DNA of 64,000 bases from Nonomuraea endophytica (GCF_014203235.1 NZ_JACHIN010000006.1:425331-489330); one strand, 5' to 3'. Positions 9,701-17,662 are shown, counted from the first letter of the stretch. Program-made: numbers and translations. The notes: a model not told the origin generated them from the letters alone.

Positions 9701-10625
9701 CGGCGCCCAGCCCGGCCAGACGATCCGCCTGGCCGCGGGCGAGTACCGGGGGGCGTTCCTCACCCAGAAGGCCGGGACCGCCTCCGCGCCCATCACGCTG
9801 ACCGGCCCGTCCGGCGCCGTCCTGATCAACGACGGCCCGTCGGGGACCGCCCCGTCGTGCCCGGCCCCGGGTGGCGGATGGGACTCCGGGTACGGGCTGT
9901 GGCTGTCCGGCGCGCCGTACTGGAAGCTGACCGGCTTCACCGTCAAGGACTCCAAGAAGGGCATCGTCCTCGACGACTCCCACCACGTGACCATCGACGG
10001 CGTCCACGTGCACCACACCGACGAGGAAGGCGTGCACTTCCGGCGCTCCTCCGCCGACGGCGTGATCCAGAACTCCACGATCAGCCACGCCGGCCTGGTC
10101 CAGCCCGGTTACGGCGAAGGCGTCTACATCGGCTCGGCCGGTTCCAACTGGAGCTGCCACGGCAACTCCGGCGGCGTCGACCGCTCCGACCGGGTCAAGG
10201 TCCTCGACAACGACTTCGGGCCCGGCATCGCCGCCGAGCACATCGACATCAAGGAAGGCACCACCGGCGGGCTGATCCGCGGCAACTCCTTCAACGGCAC
10301 CGGCATCTCCGGCGAGAACTCCGGCGACTCCTGGGTCGACGCGAAGGGCGTCGGCTACGTGATCGAGAACAACACCGGCACGTTCTCCGCGCCCGGCACC
10401 TTCGCCAACGGCTACGAGACGCACAACCCGTCCACGTCGCCGTCGTTCGCCAACGGGTGCGGGAACGTGTGGCGCGGCAACCGCTCCGACCTGGGCGGAA
10501 CCGGCAAGTACGCCATCTACGTCTCCTCCACCTCCAAGTGCGCGAGCAACCCGAACGTCGTCTACGCCTCCAACACCGTGAGCAACGCCCGCACCGGCCT
10601 GACCAACATCCCGGTCACGCCGTAA
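6747..10625 (+). CDS. Secreted multidomain beta-helix protein with FN3 and F5/8C modules
   Basis: This 1292-residue exported protein starts at an ATG preceded by GTCAGGAG. A signal peptide covers about residues 1-35 (RRRL, a hydrophobic stretch, then AQA). Domains in order are a pectate-lyase-like right-handed beta-helix (about 40-640), FN3 (644-733), an F5/8 type C carbohydrate-binding module (740-869), FN3 (875-964) and a second parallel beta-helix (969-1292; HHVTIDGVHVHH, NSTISHAG). Two beta-helix catalytic-type domains in one chain suggest a polysaccharide lyase or hydrolase, but the substrate cannot be told. Codon 7 is the rare TTA. The FN3 modules share a perfect 253-bp repeat. The next gene starts 27 bp downstream, so the two are probably co-transcribed under ROK control. 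Confidence 0.85.
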   Translation: MSGAIPLRRRLAAAAAMFVLAALPLPALPAQAAAAAAIPDLTSANRRAPVAGLPDWSKAGFRGGAALPGSGAMNPDAACHITPQELAGQYGVRPDGSDATTGLQAAIDAIRTTCTPSAGYTKLSSITLPAGRFVVTRQLGLDADYLVLKGAGMGQTVLSFRPDTNTRYDTLTEDGSDWDEDGATHGAGKGGWTWPGRGLLRVQTREVHSKYAGDYSSAPANRKDIFEGSINQHWAAGVPLRAASVTGETQIRLASNADMARFKVGAHLWVGAANSVKFYQQQTVTDTTKYMNLHMRQQIFTIAAVDTAGRNLTIDKPLEYDLPLNSTSDGSSAIGGTVYPSRVTPLKVVQGVGIEDLTLTQDMTGMPKLGGGTYALDQADARFNYGNMAPEYAQHGIVLKWAANVWIRRVGTEMTGSHAVVTESAKNIQVQESNFDGSWNKGKGGNGYFRGSRVWDSLYAYNTSRNLRHFTFQWSASNNVAIGNDFDSDLNVHGGWERRNLFENNKVRVPFEHASKNCRANCGDEGGGGPDNSTWWPIWWAAGPKAAKWSGSSGPQNVIYNNEMSKQTTEGGPYQVYYPDRQRLYQFGSSASDATKFQHLAVNGTTILDWAGNENADFTGSGVNASRTDASGSLFLKGQSGGDDTTPPSTPSGLRSTGTTSNTVSLAWNAATDNVGVTGYDVYRGSTLVNTATGTTFTDTGLSPSTAYTYTVKARDAAGNTSPASNAVTATTEQGGGGTETLLSRGKPTTASSVEGSGFEADKAVDGSTTTRWASAEGSDPEWIAIDLGAAANVSRVKLNWEAAYGKSYKIQTSPNGSTWTDVYSTTTGDGGTDEVTLSGSGRYIRMYGTARGTTYGYSLWEFEVYGTFTGGGDDTTPPSTPSGLRSTGTTSNTVSLAWNAATDNVGVTGYDVYRGSTLVNTATGTTFTDTGLSPSTAYTYTVKARDAAGNTSPASSPVTATTQQGAGGSIVDVSTAAQLISALAGAQPGQTIRLAAGEYRGAFLTQKAGTASAPITLTGPSGAVLINDGPSGTAPSCPAPGGGWDSGYGLWLSGAPYWKLTGFTVKDSKKGIVLDDSHHVTIDGVHVHHTDEEGVHFRRSSADGVIQNSTISHAGLVQPGYGEGVYIGSAGSNWSCHGNSGGVDRSDRVKVLDNDFGPGIAAEHIDIKEGTTGGLIRGNSFNGTGISGENSGDSWVDAKGVGYVIENNTGTFSAPGTFANGYETHNPSTSPSFANGCGNVWRGNRSDLGGTGKYAIYVSSTSKCASNPNVVYASNTVSNARTGLTNIPVTP
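8670..8922 (+). repeat. 253-bp direct repeat, copy 1 (FN3 module)
   Basis: This segment reads identically to 9363-9615, offset 693 bp (231 codons), by visual comparison. It encodes almost the whole first FN3 module. Related but diverged FN3 modules occur in the next gene. Confidence 0.85.
9363..9615 (+). repeat. 253-bp direct repeat, copy 2 (FN3 module)
   Basis: This is the second identical copy of 8670-8922. Recombination between the copies would remove 231 codons in frame (one FN3 plus the F5/8C module). Confidence 0.85.
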
Positions 10626-10652
10626 CCCCCCAAGAGAAGGACGAACGCCAAG

Positions 10653-13019
10653 ATGAGACCACGAACACTCGCGGCCTTAGCCGCGGTGCTGGCACTCCCC
10701 CTCACCCTCCTGAGCACGCCGGCCACCCAGGCGGTGGCCGTGACGGCGACCGCGTCGTCGACGGAAGGCTCCGGCTTCGAGGCGTCCCAGGCGGCCGACG
10801 GCGACGCCGCCACGCGCTGGGCCTCCGAGGAGGGCGTGGACCCGCAGTGGATCAGGCTCGACCTGGGCGCCACCAGCACGATCAGCGGGGCCACGCTGAA
10901 CTGGGAGGCGGCCTACGCCAAGTCCTACAAGATCCAGACCTCGCCCGACGGCTCGGCCTGGACCGACGTCTACTCCACCACCACCGGTGACGGCGGCACG
11001 GATCAGCTGGCCCTGTCGGGCAGCGGGCGCTATGTCCGCATGTACGGCACGCAGCGTGGCACCACCTACGGTTACTCCCTCTGGGAGTTCACGGTGCAGA
11101 CCTCGTCCGGCGGCGACACCACCCCGCCGAGCACCCCCGGCAACCTGCGCTCCACCGGCACCACCGCGAACACGGTGTCGCTGGCCTGGAACGCGGCCAC
11201 CGACAACGTCGGCGTGACCGGCTACGAGGTTTACCGAGGCAACACGCTGGTCAACACCGTCACCGGCACGACGTTCACCGACACCGGCCTGAGCGCGAGC
11301 ACCAGCTACACCTACACGGTCAAGGCCCGCGACGCCGCGGGCAACACCTCCCCCGCGAGCGGCGCGGTCACCGCCACCACCCAGCAGGGCGGCGGCACCG
11401 AGACCCTGCTCTCCCAGGGCAGGCCCGCGACCGCCTCGTCCACCGAGGGCGCCGGATTCGAGGCGGCCAAGGCCGTCGACGGTGACACCGCCGGCACCCG
11501 GTGGGCCTCCGAGGAGGGCGTGGACCCGCAGTGGATCCAGGTCGACCTCGGCACCAACGCCACCGTCTCCCGCGTCAAGCTGACCTGGGAGGCCGCCTAC
11601 GGCCAGGCGTACAAGATCCAGACCTCCGCGAACGGGACCAGCTGGACCGACGTCCACAGCACCACCACCGGCGACGGCGGCACCGACGACGTCGCCGTGA
11701 TCGGCGCCGGGCGCTTCGTCCGCGTCCACGGCACCCAGCGCGGCACCGCCTACGGCTACTCCCTGTTCGAGCTGCAGGTCTACGGCACCCCGGGCAGCGG
11801 CGGCGACACCACTCCGCCGAGCACCCCCGGCAACCTGCGCTCCACCGCCACCACCGCCAGCTCGGTCTCACTGGCCTGGAACGCCGCCACCGACAACGTC
11901 GGCGTCACCGGCTACGACGTCTACCGAGGCAGCACGCTGGTCAACACCGCCACCGGGACGACCTTCACCGACACCGGCCTGACCGCGAGCACCAGCTACA
12001 CCTACACGGTCAAGGCCCGCGACGCCGCCGGGAACACCTCCCCCGCGAGCAACGCGGTCACCGCCACCACGCAGCCGCCCACCAGCGGCGGCACGCCGGT
12101 GGAGGCCAACGGCCAGCTCAGGGTCTGCGGCACCAAGCTCTGCAACGAGAACGGCAAGCAGATCCAGCTGCGCGGCATGAGCTCGCACGGCCTGCAGTGG
12201 TACTCCCAGTGCCTCAACACCGCCTCGCTCGACGCGCTGGCCACCGACTGGAAGGCCGACGTCCTGCGGATCTCGATGTACATCCAGGAGGACGGCTACG
12301 AGACCAACCCGCGCCTGTTCACCGACCGGGTGCACAACCTCATCGAGCAGGCCACGGCCCGCGGCATGTACGCCATCGTCGACTGGCACATGCTCACGCC
12401 CGGCGACCCGATGTACAACCTGGCCAGGGCCAAGACGTTCTTCACCGAGATCGCCCAGCGGCACAACAACAAGAAGAACCTCTTCTACGAGATCGCCAAC
12501 GAGCCCAACGGCGTCTCCTGGTCGACGGTCAAGAGCTACGCCGAGCAGCTGATCCCGGTGATCCGCGCCATCGACTCCGACACGCCCATCCTCGTCGGCA
12601 CCCGCGCCTGGTCCTCGCTCGGCGTCTCCGACGGCGCCAGTGAGACCGAGGTGATCGGCAACCCGGTCAACGCGACCAACATCATGTACACCTTCCACTT
12701 CTACGCCGCCTCGCACGGGAGCAACTACTTCAACACCCTGTCCCGCGCGGCCGACCGCCTGCCGATGTTCGTCACCGAGTTCGGCACGCAGACCGCCTCC
12801 GGCGGCGGTGGCAACAACTTCGGGATGTCGCAGCAGTACATCGACCTGATGGCCCAGAAGAAGATCAGCTGGGTCAACTGGAACTACTCCGACGACGGCC
12901 TGTCCGGCGCCGTCTTCACCGGCGGCACCTGCCCGAACGGCCCGTTCACCGGAACGAGCCGGCTGAAGGAAGCGGGAGTGTGGATCCGCGAACGGGTCCG
13001 TACTCCTGACGACTTCTGA
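10653..13019 (+). CDS. Secreted GH5 glycoside hydrolase (cellulase-like) with two F5/8C and two FN3 modules
   Basis: The 788-residue protein has a signal peptide (about 1-28), then F5/8C (29-150), FN3 (155-247), F5/8C (250-378), FN3 (383-474) and a C-terminal GH5 catalytic domain (483-788). The acid/base is Glu617 in YEIANEPNGVSW and the nucleophile is Glu709 in MFVTEFGTQ; HFYAASHG also fits. The domain resembles the GH5 subfamily 2 endoglucanases, so beta-1,4-glucan is the likely target. Codon 9 is the rare TTA. An AAGAGAAGGA ribosome site precedes the start. It sits in an apparent operon with the beta-helix protein and shares module sequences with it, which suggests joint attack on a plant or microbial polysaccharide. 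Confidence 0.9.
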   Translation: MRPRTLAALAAVLALPLTLLSTPATQAVAVTATASSTEGSGFEASQAADGDAATRWASEEGVDPQWIRLDLGATSTISGATLNWEAAYAKSYKIQTSPDGSAWTDVYSTTTGDGGTDQLALSGSGRYVRMYGTQRGTTYGYSLWEFTVQTSSGGDTTPPSTPGNLRSTGTTANTVSLAWNAATDNVGVTGYEVYRGNTLVNTVTGTTFTDTGLSASTSYTYTVKARDAAGNTSPASGAVTATTQQGGGTETLLSQGRPATASSTEGAGFEAAKAVDGDTAGTRWASEEGVDPQWIQVDLGTNATVSRVKLTWEAAYGQAYKIQTSANGTSWTDVHSTTTGDGGTDDVAVIGAGRFVRVHGTQRGTAYGYSLFELQVYGTPGSGGDTTPPSTPGNLRSTATTASSVSLAWNAATDNVGVTGYDVYRGSTLVNTATGTTFTDTGLTASTSYTYTVKARDAAGNTSPASNAVTATTQPPTSGGTPVEANGQLRVCGTKLCNENGKQIQLRGMSSHGLQWYSQCLNTASLDALATDWKADVLRISMYIQEDGYETNPRLFTDRVHNLIEQATARGMYAIVDWHMLTPGDPMYNLARAKTFFTEIAQRHNNKKNLFYEIANEPNGVSWSTVKSYAEQLIPVIRAIDSDTPILVGTRAWSSLGVSDGASETEVIGNPVNATNIMYTFHFYAASHGSNYFNTLSRAADRLPMFVTEFGTQTASGGGGNNFGMSQQYIDLMAQKKISWVNWNYSDDGLSGAVFTGGTCPNGPFTGTSRLKEAGVWIRERVRTPDDF

Positions 13020-13023
13020 GCCA

Positions 13024-13062
13024 ACGGCCCCGCCCGCTCCTCGGCGGCGCGGGCGGGGCCGT
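13024..13062. terminator. Bidirectional hairpin terminator
   Basis: Perfect 14-bp arms (ACGGCCCCGCCCGC and its complement) with an 11-nt loop lie between the converging GH5 and SRPBCC genes. There is no T-run on either side, as is common in actinomycetes. Confidence 0.7.
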
Positions 13063-13065
13063 CCC

Positions 13066-13560
13066 TCAGTCGCTCAGTCCTTCGAAGTACGGCTTCATCG
13101 CGGGGTAGTAGTCGTCGAAATCCGGCTTGGGCGAGCCGTCGCGGGCGGCCACGAGCATGTCGAGGTAATACTCCCAGCCGGGACCGACGTCGCCGATGCC
13201 GTCCAGGCTGTCGAAGTGCTGCACGAACTCCAACTGCGTGGTGCCGCCGCTCTCCGTCAGCTTCAGCTCGAGCCGCCACTCGCCGTGCTCGTCGGTGGCC
13301 GAGACCGCCAGGCGCCGTGGCGGCTCGCAGGCGTCGATGAGCAGGTCCATCCACGGGGACTGGTCCTCGTACGCCATCTGGACCTTGATCGTGCGGCCGG
13401 GGGCGGGGTCGCCTTCCCACGGCCCGAACCAGCGGGCGGTGCGCTCGGACTCGGTGACGCTGGCCCACACGTCCTCGATGGGCGCGCGGAACGTCCGGGT
13501 GAGCACGAGATCGCTCTCGGCGTCCTTGCGCAGGAGTTGCGCGGTGGGGCGGGGTGTCAT
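13066..13560 (-). CDS. SRPBCC (AHSA1-like) protein
   Basis: A 164-residue START/SRPBCC-fold protein of the activator-of-Hsp90-like group: VLTRTFRAPIEDVWASVTES at the N-terminus, TARWFGPW in the middle and GGTTQLEFVQHFDSL in the C-terminal half. The ATG at 13560 overlaps the stop of the ArsR gene by 4 bp. Such ArsR-AHSA1 pairs are widespread. The SRPBCC member probably binds a hydrophobic ligand, but its physiological ligand is not known. An upstream extension in the same frame is only a shadow of the ArsR gene. Confidence 0.88.
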   Translation of the reverse strand: MTPRPTAQLLRKDAESDLVLTRTFRAPIEDVWASVTESERTARWFGPWEGDPAPGRTIKVQMAYEDQSPWMDLLIDACEPPRRLAVSATDEHGEWRLELKLTESGGTTQLEFVQHFDSLDGIGDVGPGWEYYLDMLVAARDGSPKPDFDDYYPAMKPYFEGLSD

Positions 13561-13916
13561 GCGGTGTCCTCCTTGACCTCTTCTGCCGCGCCGCTGGTGC
13601 GGTGTTCGCGGCGGGTTCGGTAGACCTCGGTCTCCAGTGCGTCCAGGCGCTGCTCCCAGGCGGGCCGCCCGAACTGCCCGAGCCACTCGGCGAGCTCGTG
13701 GAGCCGCGCGGGGTCGAGCTCGTAGAGGCGTCGCCGGCCGACGAGCTCGTCGTGGACCAGCCCGCCCTCCCTGAGCACGCGCAGATGGCGGCTCACGGCG
13801 GGCCTGCTGATCTGGAACCGCCCGGCGATCTGGCCGGCGGACATCCGTCCTTCACGCAGCATGACCAGGATCTCCCTGCGCACCGGATCGGCGATCGCGC
13901 CGGCCACCTCATCCAT
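13557..13916 (-). CDS. ArsR-family winged-helix repressor
   Basis: A 119-residue ArsR/SmtB-type regulator. The wHTH is clear: IADPVRREILVMLREGRMSA, IAGRFQISRPAVSRHLRVLR and GLVHDELVGRRRLYELD. No metal-binding cysteine motif (ELCVC) is present, so it is not a metal sensor of the classic kind. It is translationally coupled to the SRPBCC gene. A perfect inverted repeat lies immediately upstream of the start codon and is the likely autoregulatory operator. Confidence 0.9.
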   Translation of the reverse strand: MDEVAGAIADPVRREILVMLREGRMSAGQIAGRFQISRPAVSRHLRVLREGGLVHDELVGRRRLYELDPARLHELAEWLGQFGRPAWEQRLDALETEVYRTRREHRTSGAAEEVKEDTA

Positions 13917-13920
13917 GGAC

Positions 13921-13948
13921 GAAAGCGTAACACGCTAGTTACGCTTTC
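13921..13948. promoter_or_regulatory. ArsR operator candidate
   Basis: A perfect inverted repeat, GAAAGCGTAAC, 6 nt, GTTACGCTTTC, ends 5 bp upstream of the arsR-like start codon. Position and symmetry fit an autorepressor site overlapping the promoter. Confidence 0.75.
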
Positions 13949-14014
13949 GCGAGCAAGACCGCCGGTCCGGGACATCCAGGGCTCGATACAGCGCGCTGCC
14001 CTATCCCGGCCGGT

Positions 14015-14995
14015 TCACCGTGGGTCGCAGCCGCAGCTCCGGCGGGTGATGAGGGTGGCGCGCGGGGCGGGTGCGGGGGCCGCCTGGCCGAACAGGAGGC
14101 CGACCGCCTGCCTGGCCATGGCGGCGACGGGTTGCCGGGTGACGGTCAGCGCGGGGGCGGTGTGCGCGCTGCCGGGGGTCCCGTCCAGGCTGATCACCGC
14201 CAGGTCGGCCGGTACGGCCAGCCCCGCGGCACAGGCCCCGGCCAGGACGCCCACGGCCTGCTCGTCGGTCGCCGTGATCAGCGCCCTGGGCATGGCTCCG
14301 CCGGCGATCAGGCGGCGGGTGAGGGCGTCGGCGTCGGCCCGGGAGTAGGTGGAGCGCAGCGCGACGGCGCCGGGGGCCGCGCTGTCCTGCCAGGTCCGCC
14401 GCCGGAGTCCCACCGGGCCGGCGTCGTCGGGCCCGGCGAGGAAGGCGAGGTCGTGGTGCCCGTGCGCGCGCAGGTGGGCGACAGCTTCGCGTACCGCGTG
14501 CTCGTTGTCGGCGGCGACCACGGGCGCGCGGCCCGCGACGGGCCCGTTGTGCAGGTAGACGGCGGGCACCCCGGCCCGCTCCGCGTGCCGGGCGACGTCG
14601 TCATCGGCGTCGGCCGAGACGATCACCAGGGCGTCGACCTGGGCGGCCAGGAAACGTTCGACGAGGTGGCGCTGGCGTTCGGCCGAGTATCCGGCGTTGC
14701 CGATGAGCATGAGGCGGTCGTGCTCGGCGAGCGCCTGTTCGACGTGCTCGGCCAGCGCGCCGAAGTAGGGGTTGAGCGCGTTGGCCAGGATCAGGCCGAC
14801 CACGCCGGTGGTGCGTGAGCGCAGCGCGCGGGCGATGCGGTTGGGGCGGTAGCCGAGTTCGGCCGCCGCGGCCAGCACCCGCTCGCGGGTGGCGGCGGCC
14901 ACGGGGCGGGGGCCGTCGTTGATCACGTAGCTGACCACGGCGGTGGAGGTGCCGGCGCGGCGGGCTACGTCGGCCAGGGTGATCGGCTTGTTCAT
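14015..14995 (-). CDS. LacI-family repressor of nucleoside operon
   Basis: The 326-residue protein has an N-terminal LacI HTH (ITLADVARRAGTSTAVVSYV) with hinge (GYRPNRIARALRSR), then a periplasmic-binding-like effector domain (VVGLILANALNPYFGALAEH; VPADLAVISLDGTPGSA). It is divergent from a nucleoside hydrolase / adenosine deaminase operon. A double LacI-type operator fills the intergenic gap. A nucleoside or a purine/pyrimidine base is the probable inducer, by analogy with CytR-like regulators. The C-terminus ends ITRRSCGCDPR, a common end for this type. Confidence 0.9.
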   Translation of the reverse strand: MNKPITLADVARRAGTSTAVVSYVINDGPRPVAAATRERVLAAAAELGYRPNRIARALRSRTTGVVGLILANALNPYFGALAEHVEQALAEHDRLMLIGNAGYSAERQRHLVERFLAAQVDALVIVSADADDDVARHAERAGVPAVYLHNGPVAGRAPVVAADNEHAVREAVAHLRAHGHHDLAFLAGPDDAGPVGLRRRTWQDSAAPGAVALRSTYSRADADALTRRLIAGGAMPRALITATDEQAVGVLAGACAAGLAVPADLAVISLDGTPGSAHTAPALTVTRQPVAAMARQAVGLLFGQAAPAPAPRATLITRRSCGCDPR

Positions 14996-15014
14996 GGCGG
15001 TTTACAGTCTCGCA

Positions 15015-15050
15015 TCTAATCGTTTAGATTCGCCAATCTAAACGATTAGA
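15015..15050. promoter_or_regulatory. Double LacI-type operator
   Basis: A perfect inverted repeat with 16-bp arms (TCTAATCGTTTAGATT and its complement) and a 4-nt CGCC spacer lies between the divergent lacI gene and the nucleoside hydrolase. Each arm on its own is a quasi-palindrome with a central CG (TCTAAwCGwTTAGA), the hallmark of a LacI-family site, so two dimers could bind. Confidence 0.8.
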
Positions 15051-15064
15051 CCCTTGAGGTGCGC

Positions 15065-15997
15065 ATGATCATCGATACCGACACCGGTTCCGACGACGCC
15101 GTGGCGCTGCTGCTCGCGCTCGCCGCGCCCGGCGAGGTCCGCGCCGTCACCACGGTGGCCGGCAACGTGCCGCTCGCCACGGGCACGCGCAACGCGCTGG
15201 TCACCCTGCAGATGGCCGGGCGCGCCGACATCCCCGTCCACGCCGGGTGCGAGCGCCCGCTCGTCCGCCCGCTGTCCACCGCCCAGCACGTGCACGGCCC
15301 CGACGGCATGGGCGGCCACGAACTGCCGGACCCCGCGCGCGGCCCCGAACTGGACCACGCGGTGAACGTCCTGCTGTCCCTGCCCCGCCGCCATCCCGGC
15401 GAGCTGACGCTCGTCACGCTGGGCCCGCTCACCAACCTCGCCGCCGCGCTGCTGCGCGACCGCGCGCTGCTGTCGCATTTCCGGCACGTGTACTGCATGG
15501 CCGGAGCCGCCGACCTGCGCGGCAACATCTCCCCCACCGCCGAGTTCAACGTCTGGGCCGACCCCGAGGCCGCCCGCGTGGTCCTGCAGGCGGCCACGCC
15601 CGAGACCGTGACCTGGATCGGCTGGGACGTCTCCCGCCAGGACGCCGTCATGACCCCCGCCGACCAGCGCCTCCTGGAGGAGCTCGGCACCCCGCTGGCC
15701 GAGTTCGCCCATCGCATCAACAGGACCGTGGCCGACTGGGCCCACGACGTCACCGGGCTGGACGGCTACGACCTGCCCGACCCCCTCGCCATGGCCGTCG
15801 CCCTGTGCCCCGATCTGGTGCTGGAGCGGGAGACCGTACACGCGGACGTCGCCCTCGGCGACGAGACCCGCGGCCAGCTCCTCATCGACCGCCGCCGCAC
15901 CGCTCCCCCGCCCAACGTCACGCTGGTACGCCGCGTCGACGAGCGGCGCTTCAAGCACATGCTCTTCGCCGCCTGCGCCCGGGAGGCCCGCCGATGA
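15065..15997 (+). CDS. Inosine-uridine-preferring nucleoside hydrolase
   Basis: The 310-residue enzyme begins MIIDTDTGSDDA, the calcium-binding aspartate cluster of the nucleoside hydrolase fold. TLGPLTNLAAAL, AGAADLRGNISPTAEFNVWADPEA and YDLPDPLAMAVAL are further family blocks. It hydrolyses ribonucleosides to base plus ribose. The ATG at 15065 is preferred over a GTG two codons upstream because GAGG lies 6 nt ahead of it. The stop overlaps the deaminase start by 4 bp. The operator pair directly upstream places it under LacI control. Confidence 0.92.
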   Translation: MIIDTDTGSDDAVALLLALAAPGEVRAVTTVAGNVPLATGTRNALVTLQMAGRADIPVHAGCERPLVRPLSTAQHVHGPDGMGGHELPDPARGPELDHAVNVLLSLPRRHPGELTLVTLGPLTNLAAALLRDRALLSHFRHVYCMAGAADLRGNISPTAEFNVWADPEAARVVLQAATPETVTWIGWDVSRQDAVMTPADQRLLEELGTPLAEFAHRINRTVADWAHDVTGLDGYDLPDPLAMAVALCPDLVLERETVHADVALGDETRGQLLIDRRRTAPPPNVTLVRRVDERRFKHMLFAACAREARR

Positions 15998-16929
15998 ACA
16001 CCCGCCACGAGCTCCACTGCCACCTGGACGGCTCGGTGCGCCCGGCCACGGTCGCCGGCCTGGCCCGCGAGCAGGGCCTCACCCTGGACCGCCCGGTGCG
16101 GGACCTGGTCGTCGCGCCCGCCGACTGCGGCAGCCTGAGCCGCTACCTCACCTACATCGACCTGCCGCTCCAGGTCCTGCAGACCCCCGGCGCCCTGCGC
16201 CGGGCGGCCCGCGAGCTGGTCGAGGACTGGAGCGCCGACGGCGTCGGCCACGGCGAGGCCAGGTTCGCGCCGCAGTTGCACGGCCGCCGGGGCATGACGC
16301 TGGACGAGGCGGTCACCGCCGTCGCCGAGGGCCTCGCGGAGGGCAGCAAGACGACGGGCGTGCGCACCGGCCTGCTGTTGTGCTGCCTGCGGCACCAGAG
16401 CCCGGACGAGAGCCTGGCCGTGGCCGAGACGGCGGTCCGGCGGCGCGACGTGGTCAGCGGCCTCGACCTGGCCGGCGACGAGCGCCTGTATCCCGCCGCG
16501 CCGCACCGGCCCGCCTTCGACCTCGCCCACCGGGCGGACCTGCCGTGCACGGTCCACGCCGGCGAGGCCGCCGGCGCGGCCAGCGTGTGGGAGGCCGTCG
16601 ACGTGCTCGGCGCCCGCCGCATCGGGCACGGCGTGCGATGCGCGGAGGACCACGCCCTGCTCGAACGGCTCCGCGCCGACCACATCACGCTGGAGATGTG
16701 CCCGACCAGCAACGTGCAGACCGGCGCCGTCCCCAGCCTCGCCGAGCACCCGGCGACGCGGCTGCTGGCGCAGGGGCTCGCCGTGACGATCGGCACGGAC
16801 GCCCGCACCACCTCGGCCACCAGCCTGGACCTCGAGTTCGCCCGCCTGCGCGAGGCGGCCGGTTGGGGCGAACGGGAGCAGAACCTGGCCCAGGACCACG
16901 CCCGCGCCGCCGCCTTCGACGGCAAGTGA
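15994..16929 (+). CDS. Adenosine deaminase family protein
   Basis: A 311-residue amidohydrolase of the ADA family. The HCHLDGS zinc ligands are near the N-terminus (residues 8-14), followed by CTVHAGEAAG, RRIGHGVRC and EMCPTSNVQTG. The terminal motif, usually TDDP, reads TIGTDARTTS: the zinc-binding aspartate is kept but the following substrate-contacting aspartate is alanine. Actinobacterial ADAs often have N at that place, so alanine is a further departure and may alter specificity. It is coupled to the nucleoside hydrolase, suggesting adenosine salvage or scavenging. Confidence 0.88.
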   Translation: MNTRHELHCHLDGSVRPATVAGLAREQGLTLDRPVRDLVVAPADCGSLSRYLTYIDLPLQVLQTPGALRRAARELVEDWSADGVGHGEARFAPQLHGRRGMTLDEAVTAVAEGLAEGSKTTGVRTGLLLCCLRHQSPDESLAVAETAVRRRDVVSGLDLAGDERLYPAAPHRPAFDLAHRADLPCTVHAGEAAGAASVWEAVDVLGARRIGHGVRCAEDHALLERLRADHITLEMCPTSNVQTGAVPSLAEHPATRLLAQGLAVTIGTDARTTSATSLDLEFARLREAAGWGEREQNLAQDHARAAAFDGK

Positions 16930-17029
16930 CTCGGACGCCGCGCAGCACGCTCACCACTCGGACGCCGCGCAGGACACGTCAGACGCCGCGCAGCACGCTC
17001 ACCACTCAGACGCTGCGCAGGACGCTCAC
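16929..17029. repeat. Tandem duplication of the lexA 3' end (about 4 x 27 bp)
   Basis: Four degenerate copies of a roughly 27-bp unit (core GACGCCGCGCAG followed by CACGCTCACC) run from the ADA stop codon to the last eight codons of lexA. The whole intergenic segment therefore consists of copies of the lexA terminus. One copy is shortened. Confidence 0.75.
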
Positions 17030-17662
17030 GACGATGCCCAGCAGCACGGCGTCGTCGCCGTCGATGACGTCGTAGGCGGGGTTGCGGGGTTCGAGGTAGA
17101 CGTGCCCGCCCCGCCGCCTGAACACCTTGACGGTGGCCTCGCCGTCGATCATCGCGGCGACGATCTGGCCCGTGTGGGCCTCGGGCTGCTGGCGTACCAC
17201 GACGAGGTCGCCGTCGCAGATCGCGGCGTCGATCATCGAGTCGCCCCGGACGCGCAGGCCGAACACGGTGCCCCGCCCGGTGAGGTCGCGGGGCAGGGTC
17301 AGCGTGTCGTCCACGTGCTCGTCGGCCGGGATGGGCGTGCCCGCGGCGATGTCGCCGACCACGGGCACGCTGACCAGGCCGCCGTCCTGCTTCGGCGCCG
17401 CTCCCCGCAGGAACAGGCGCAGGTCGATGGGCCGGGTCATGGTGCCGCTCCGGCGCAGGAAGCCGTTGTCCTCCAGGCTCTTCAGGTGCTTCGACACCGA
17501 CGACGACGACCGGAGCCCGACCGCCTGGCCGATCTCGCGGGCGCTCGGCGGGTAGCCGTACCGGACCGCCCAGTCCCGGATCGTGGCCAGGATCCGCTGC
17601 TGGCGCTGCGGCAGGGCGGAGACGTCCAGGTACTCGAACGCGTCGTCGTCGTAGGTGGTCAC
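17006..17662 (-). CDS. lexA: LexA SOS repressor
   Basis: The 218-residue protein has a winged HTH (QRQQRILATIRDWAVRYGYP, VGLRSSSSVSKHLKSLEDNG) and an S24 autopeptidase domain. The cleavage pair is Ala107-Gly108 in DIAAGTPI, the catalytic serine is Ser142 in VRGDSMIDA and the general base is Lys179 in GEATVKVF. It starts with a GTG that overlaps the stop of the upstream imine-reductase-like gene by 4 bp, so it is read from that gene's transcript at least in part. I found no palindromic actinobacterial SOS box (CGAAC-N4-GTTCG) directly upstream, which raises the possibility that this is a second, non-SOS LexA paralogue. Confidence 0.9.
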   Translation of the reverse strand: MTTYDDDAFEYLDVSALPQRQQRILATIRDWAVRYGYPPSAREIGQAVGLRSSSSVSKHLKSLEDNGFLRRSGTMTRPIDLRLFLRGAAPKQDGGLVSVPVVGDIAAGTPIPADEHVDDTLTLPRDLTGRGTVFGLRVRGDSMIDAAICDGDLVVVRQQPEAHTGQIVAAMIDGEATVKVFRRRGGHVYLEPRNPAYDVIDGDDAVLLGIVVSVLRSV

